Shown piece by piece: positions 6,028 through 9,083 of a stretch of 9,083 nucleotides of DNA (within the stretch, counting starts at the first letter, position 1; each line of letters starts with the position of its first letter). A program made the translations under genes and the position numbers. The notes beneath the pieces are model-generated. The model saw nothing but the letters and a program-made list of their open reading frames with translations. It did no database searches and had not been told where the DNA came from. The stretch comes from Fidelibacterota bacterium (lineage in GTDB: Bacteria; Fidelibacterota; Marinisomatia; Marinisomatales; TCS55): contig PAIR01000002.1 in assembly GCA_002704905.1 (NCBI GenBank), forward strand, positions 1 to 9,083, in the 5' to 3' direction.

Positions 6028-8157
6028 ATGAAATCACGGTTATTAATTACCTTAGCCGCTTTAGAGGTTTGCGTTTTATTCGCACAGAGTCGGCCAGAAG
6101 TGAAAGCAATCCGTACCAATCAATTAATAAAGATTGATGGTTCATTAGATGAAGAAATTTGGGAGAAAATTGATCCCATCTCAGAATTTGTTCAGCGATT
6201 ACCACAAGATGGGGCTAAACCTACAGAAAAATCTGAAATGCGAATTCTGTATGATGATAATCATCTTTATTTTGGTTTCACTTTTTTTGATAGTGAACCT
6301 GAAAAAGTTCGTGCGACTATCCTTAATAGAGGTGGATGGATTCATAGGGATGATAAGTTAGAAATTGCACTTGATACTTATTTAGATAGAAGGAATGCTT
6401 ATTTATTTGAAATGAATCCATTGGGGACACAAGATGATGCATTGATCTCCGATGAAAGTCGTCCAAGTTTAGATGAGTGGGCATGGGATGGTGTTTATAT
6501 AAGCGAAGGCCGTGTCACTGATTATGGTTGGGTATTAGAAGTGGCTATTCCATGGAATACCTTAAGATTCCCAAGTAATGATGAATTGACTATGGGATTA
6601 GCTGTAAAAAGATATATCAATAGAAAAAATGAGAGTGCAATTTGGCCACATATTGGTTTGGAATATAGTTCAGATGTTTATCAAGTCTCTCAATATGCCA
6701 ATTTGACTGGATTGAAAAATATTAAGCGTGGGAATGATATTAAGATTAAACCTTTTGGTATTATAGGGTCTCAAAAACAAATCTCAGAAGATGAAACTAT
6801 ATCTGATAATTTGGGAAATGGTGGGGTTGATCTTTACTATGGATTGAAATCTAACTTGACCCTCAATTTGACTTATAATACGGATTTTGCTCAGGTAGAA
6901 TCAGATAACGCTCAAATTAACCTTACAAGATTTAGCCTATTTTATCCCGAAAAAAGAGAATTCTTTTTAACAAGGTCTAAATTGTTTGGTTTTGGAAATT
7001 CGCGCCAAACTGAAATTTTTTTTAGTCGTCGTATTGGTTTGAATCAAAATGTTTTAGGTGGCTCACGTATGTATGGACAGATAGGGAAAACATCTATTGG
7101 AGCACTAAATATTCACACTCAAGCAGAAAATGGTTTTCCAGCAACAGCATATAGTGCCTTAAGATTAAGGTCAGATGTTCGTGATCGAACCACAATTGGT
7201 GCAATTTTCACAGATGTGTCAAATAAAGAAACCCAAAATTCAGTTTTTGGTTTTGATGGACAAATGCGGTTTTGGGGAAATAGCAGTGTTTCTGCTTGGT
7301 ATAGTGAAGTTCAAGATGATCAATTTGATAAAGCTTCAGAAGCCTCAATGATTAAAGTTGATTTAAAAAATGATCGCTATTTTTTTACTGCTGGCCAACA
7401 CCGTGTTGATAAAGATTTTCATCCTGCTCTTGGATTTGTCCAAAGAAATGATATGGTAGGTACTGGTGCGATAATGGGATTTACACCAAGAGTAGGGAAT
7501 GGAGAAGAACTAATTCGCCAAATGAAATTTACCTTATACGTAAGAGATGTTAAGAATCTTGAGGGTCTTAGTGAGACGAGCATTATAAATGGTGGAATTG
7601 ATGCTATTTTTGAATCGAGAGATAGAATTGGATTAAAAATTATTCAAGAGAAAGAAAAATTATCTAATGGTTTTACTTTAGGTAATGGACTTGAAATTCA
7701 GAAGGGAAACTATATTGATAGAAAATTTTCCTTCTCTGCTAGAACGAATCAGAGCAGGGGTGTTTGGGGTAACTTCGCCTTTTCAAAAGGAGATTATTTT
7801 GGTGGAAATAAAACGAGTTGGTCTGGTTCCATTGGTAAACAGTTTTCCAATCATTTGACCTTGTACGGATCTGCTAACCAAAATATTATATTTATGTCGA
7901 ACCAAGGCGAATTCACAGCAAATGTTTATGGCTTTACTGCTGAAGTTGCATTAAACCGTAAATGGTTTGGAAAAGCACTTATACAGTATGATAATTTTTC
8001 AAATCAACTTCAATTATATTGTCGAATTAATTGGATTCATACACCAGGGAGTGATCTTTTCATTGTTTTAAATCAGCGATACGATATGAGTGGTGAGACA
8101 AAAAAACTTTTCCAAAATACACAAGTAGTTAAACTAACTTATTTATTCCAAATATAA
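6028..8157 (+). CDS. CBM9-like/DUF5916 outer-membrane protein
   Basis: This 709-residue protein has a signal peptide (basic MKSR, hydrophobic core about 5-18, likely cut after A19 in LFA-QS; C15 lacks a lipobox). Residues about 25-230 form a CBM9-like beta-sandwich: IKIDGSLDEEIWEK, the stretch ILYDDNHLYFGF, DDKLEIALDT and the stretch ending VAIPWNTLRF. The rest is a DUF5916 domain, recognised by TDFAQVESDNAQINLTRF (285-302) and FYPEKREFF (305-313), then alternating strands ending in VVKLTYLFQI, as expected of an outer-membrane barrel whose last residues act as an assembly signal. Function is unknown; the CBM9-like part need not bind sugar. No Shine-Dalgarno site is visible before the ATG, but an in-frame stop at 6010-6012 and the signal peptide fix the start. 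It follows the fusion gene by 21 bp in the same frame, with two in-frame TAA stops (6004, 6010) between them, so co-transcription is likely. The family is widespread in Bacteroidota and related phyla. Confidence 0.9.
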   Translation: MKSRLLITLAALEVCVLFAQSRPEVKAIRTNQLIKIDGSLDEEIWEKIDPISEFVQRLPQDGAKPTEKSEMRILYDDNHLYFGFTFFDSEPEKVRATILNRGGWIHRDDKLEIALDTYLDRRNAYLFEMNPLGTQDDALISDESRPSLDEWAWDGVYISEGRVTDYGWVLEVAIPWNTLRFPSNDELTMGLAVKRYINRKNESAIWPHIGLEYSSDVYQVSQYANLTGLKNIKRGNDIKIKPFGIIGSQKQISEDETISDNLGNGGVDLYYGLKSNLTLNLTYNTDFAQVESDNAQINLTRFSLFYPEKREFFLTRSKLFGFGNSRQTEIFFSRRIGLNQNVLGGSRMYGQIGKTSIGALNIHTQAENGFPATAYSALRLRSDVRDRTTIGAIFTDVSNKETQNSVFGFDGQMRFWGNSSVSAWYSEVQDDQFDKASEASMIKVDLKNDRYFFTAGQHRVDKDFHPALGFVQRNDMVGTGAIMGFTPRVGNGEELIRQMKFTLYVRDVKNLEGLSETSIINGGIDAIFESRDRIGLKIIQEKEKLSNGFTLGNGLEIQKGNYIDRKFSFSARTNQSRGVWGNFAFSKGDYFGGNKTSWSGSIGKQFSNHLTLYGSANQNIIFMSNQGEFTANVYGFTAEVALNRKWFGKALIQYDNFSNQLQLYCRINWIHTPGSDLFIVLNQRYDMSGETKKLFQNTQVVKLTYLFQI

Positions 8158-8234
8158 ATAACCGGCTTATTGATTCAAGGAATGATACGCCACTAAATTG
8201 AAACCTTCTAATTCAGTTTATAGATATATTTTCA
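8158..8234 (+). promoter_or_regulatory. Possible parA promoter in the 77-bp gap
   Basis: This is the longest non-coding stretch in the window. TTGAAA at 8198-8203 resembles a -35 box. AT-rich candidates for -10 are TATAGA (8219-8224, 15-bp spacing) or TAGATA (8221-8226, 17-bp spacing), neither a good match. Either would start transcription within a few bases of the parA ATG at 8235, giving a nearly leaderless message, which fits the lack of a Shine-Dalgarno site. No hairpin followed by a T run is present to end the upstream transcript, so read-through from the DUF5916 gene remains possible. This is a weak call by inspection. Confidence 0.2.
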
Positions 8235-8999
8235 ATGAGTAAAATTATTTCATTAACCAACCAAAAAGGTGGTGTAGGAAAGACCACATCATCGGTCAAT
8301 TTGGCCGTAAGCTTTGCCGTTTCCGAAGTGAAAACACTTCTAATTGACTTGGATCCACAGTCAAATGCAACTACTGGCATTGAAGAATTAATAGATGAAC
8401 CCAAAGGGTCTATATATGATGCCATCATTCGCGGATCAGCAACTAAAGATGTGATTACCAAAACTCAACTGGATTGTCTTGATATTATTACTTCTACTAG
8501 TGATTTGGTTGGTGCGGAAGTAGAATTGGTCAGTATTATGGCACGTGAGCACCAACTAGAAAAAGTGCTAAAATCTATCAAGAAAAAATATAATTATATT
8601 CTTATTGATTGTCCTCCTTCTCTGGGGCTTCTAACCTTAAATGCATTGACCTGTTCCGATTCGGTGATCATTCCTATTCAGTGTGAATATTATGCTTTAG
8701 AAGGTTTAGGACAATTATTAAATACGATACGGCTGGTTCAGAAAAATTTAAATCCAAATCTGGAAATAGAAGGTGTACTTTTAACTATGTATGACGGTCG
8801 ATTAAATTTGTCTAAACAGGTAGCAGAAGAAGTACGAAGTTTCTTTGAGGATAAAATATTTCAAACGGTTATTCATCGAAATGTACGTCTTAGTGAAGCC
8901 CCCAGTTTTGGAAAACCGGCATTGCTATATGATGCCAATTCAACTGGTGCACAAAATTATATGGCTTTGGTAGGGGAGATGCTAAGCGATGACAACTAA
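8235..8999 (+). CDS. parA: Chromosome-partitioning ATPase ParA (Soj)
   Basis: This 254-residue cytoplasmic ATPase works with ParB in segregating the replication-origin region by binding DNA non-specifically in its ATP-dimer form. It is complete and of normal length for chromosomal Soj-type ParA. It shows the deviant Walker A KGGVGKTT (11-18, signature lysine K11 and K16), the A' motif LLIDLDPQSNAT (35-45, D40), Walker B YILIDCPPS (121-129), and the basic stretch IHRNVRLSEAPSFGKP (213-228), where R215 and R218 correspond to DNA-binding arginines. It lacks the N-terminal helix-turn-helix extension of plasmid P1-type ParA, supporting a chromosomal origin. The ATG at 8235 has no evident Shine-Dalgarno site, but the protein begins directly with the first beta strand (KIISLTNQKGG), so the start is secure. 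Its end overlaps parB by 11 bp. Confidence 0.96.
   Translation: MSKIISLTNQKGGVGKTTSSVNLAVSFAVSEVKTLLIDLDPQSNATTGIEELIDEPKGSIYDAIIRGSATKDVITKTQLDCLDIITSTSDLVGAEVELVSIMAREHQLEKVLKSIKKKYNYILIDCPPSLGLLTLNALTCSDSVIIPIQCEYYALEGLGQLLNTIRLVQKNLNPNLEIEGVLLTMYDGRLNLSKQVAEEVRSFFEDKIFQTVIHRNVRLSEAPSFGKPALLYDANSTGAQNYMALVGEMLSDDN
8972..8978 (+). promoter_or_regulatory. Shine-Dalgarno site of parB inside parA
   Basis: AGGGGAG lies 10 nt before the parB ATG at 8989, within the last codons of parA. The spacing is slightly long but acceptable, and it supports coupled translation of the overlapping pair. Confidence 0.5.
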
Positions 9000-9083
9000 T
9001 CGACTGGGTAGAGGAATTGATGCGCTGATTCGACCCAAATCTCAACAGGATATATCACCTGCAGGTATTACTACTATCCCAAT
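8989..9083 (+). CDS. parB: Chromosome-partitioning protein ParB (Spo0J), N-terminal fragment cut by window end
   Basis: The ATG lies inside the end of parA (11-bp overlap). The 31 visible codons read MTTNRLGRGIDALI, followed by a polar linker (RPKSQQDISPAG) and ITTIP. The (L)GRGLDALI-type start is the classic N-terminal signature of chromosomal ParB, and ITTIP should be the beginning of the strand leading into the CTPase/N-terminal domain (IPxxxIxPNPxQPR in the family), which lies beyond the window. ParB binds parS sites near the origin and stimulates ParA ATPase. Position right after parA and the signature make the call strong even though most of the protein is not seen. Confidence 0.9.
   Translation, partial: MTTNRLGRGIDALIRPKSQQDISPAGITTIP

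Noticed and set aside
6149..6361. 70-codon + strand frame inside the DUF5916 gene
   Set aside because: Out-of-frame shadow of the CBM9-like domain, low-complexity product, no ribosome site.
8161..8190. Imperfect palindrome around ATAACCGGCTTAT and TTGATTCAA after the DUF5916 gene
   Set aside because: Stems of 4 bp only and no T run; not a supportable terminator or binding site.
8538..8553. CACGTG core in parA (8542-8547) resembling the centre of parS
   Set aside because: Only about 9 of 16 positions match the parS consensus, the outer arms are wrong, and the bases are explained by coding sequence.

Overview
The window is AT-rich and read entirely on the + strand. It holds six densely packed genes, two of them cut by the window edges. 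Predicted signal peptides on three proteins, and a CBM9-like/DUF5916 protein that should end in an outer-membrane barrel, point to a Gram-negative bacterium. The DUF5916 and TolB-propeller/amidohydrolase families are most common in the Bacteroidota/FCB group and its relatives such as Marinimicrobia, Calditrichota and Ignavibacteria. Low GC and the gene set fit a Marinimicrobia-like or Bacteroidota-like organism; this is inferred from family knowledge and no marker gene proves it. TGA is used as a stop (permease), so the code is standard on that point.

Layout. 1-533: 3' part of an amidohydrolase of the imidazolonepropionase/Xaa-Pro dipeptidase type. 536-1408: an exported M55 (DppA-like) D-aminopeptidase. 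1415-2731: an APC-superfamily amino acid permease with about 12 membrane segments. 2767-6006: a 1079-residue exported protein with TolB/PD40-type propeller repeats followed by a second amidohydrolase domain. 6028-8157: an exported CBM9-like/DUF5916 protein. 8235-8999: ParA (Soj), overlapping by 11 bp the start of parB, which runs off the end. Gaps are 2, 6, 35, 21 and 77 bp, none long enough to hide another gene. I saw no RNA gene, mobile element, CRISPR array, inverted-repeat terminator or parS site.

How the genes may work together. The first four read as one transcription unit with good Shine-Dalgarno sites at the three internal starts. A coherent but unproven model is scavenging of peptides or amidated amino acids, possibly D-amino-acid or cell-wall-derived: the exported M55 enzyme and the amidohydrolases release amino acids and the permease imports them. 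The DUF5916 protein follows only 21 bp later and may be part of the same surface or periplasmic programme, but its function is unknown. ParA-ParB are housekeeping chromosome-partition genes behind a 77-bp gap with a weak promoter candidate.

I found no clearly undescribed system. The observations most worth a second look are the peptide-hydrolase/permease cluster, the export signal on the M55 enzyme, and the two amidohydrolases with different active-site signatures in one operon.
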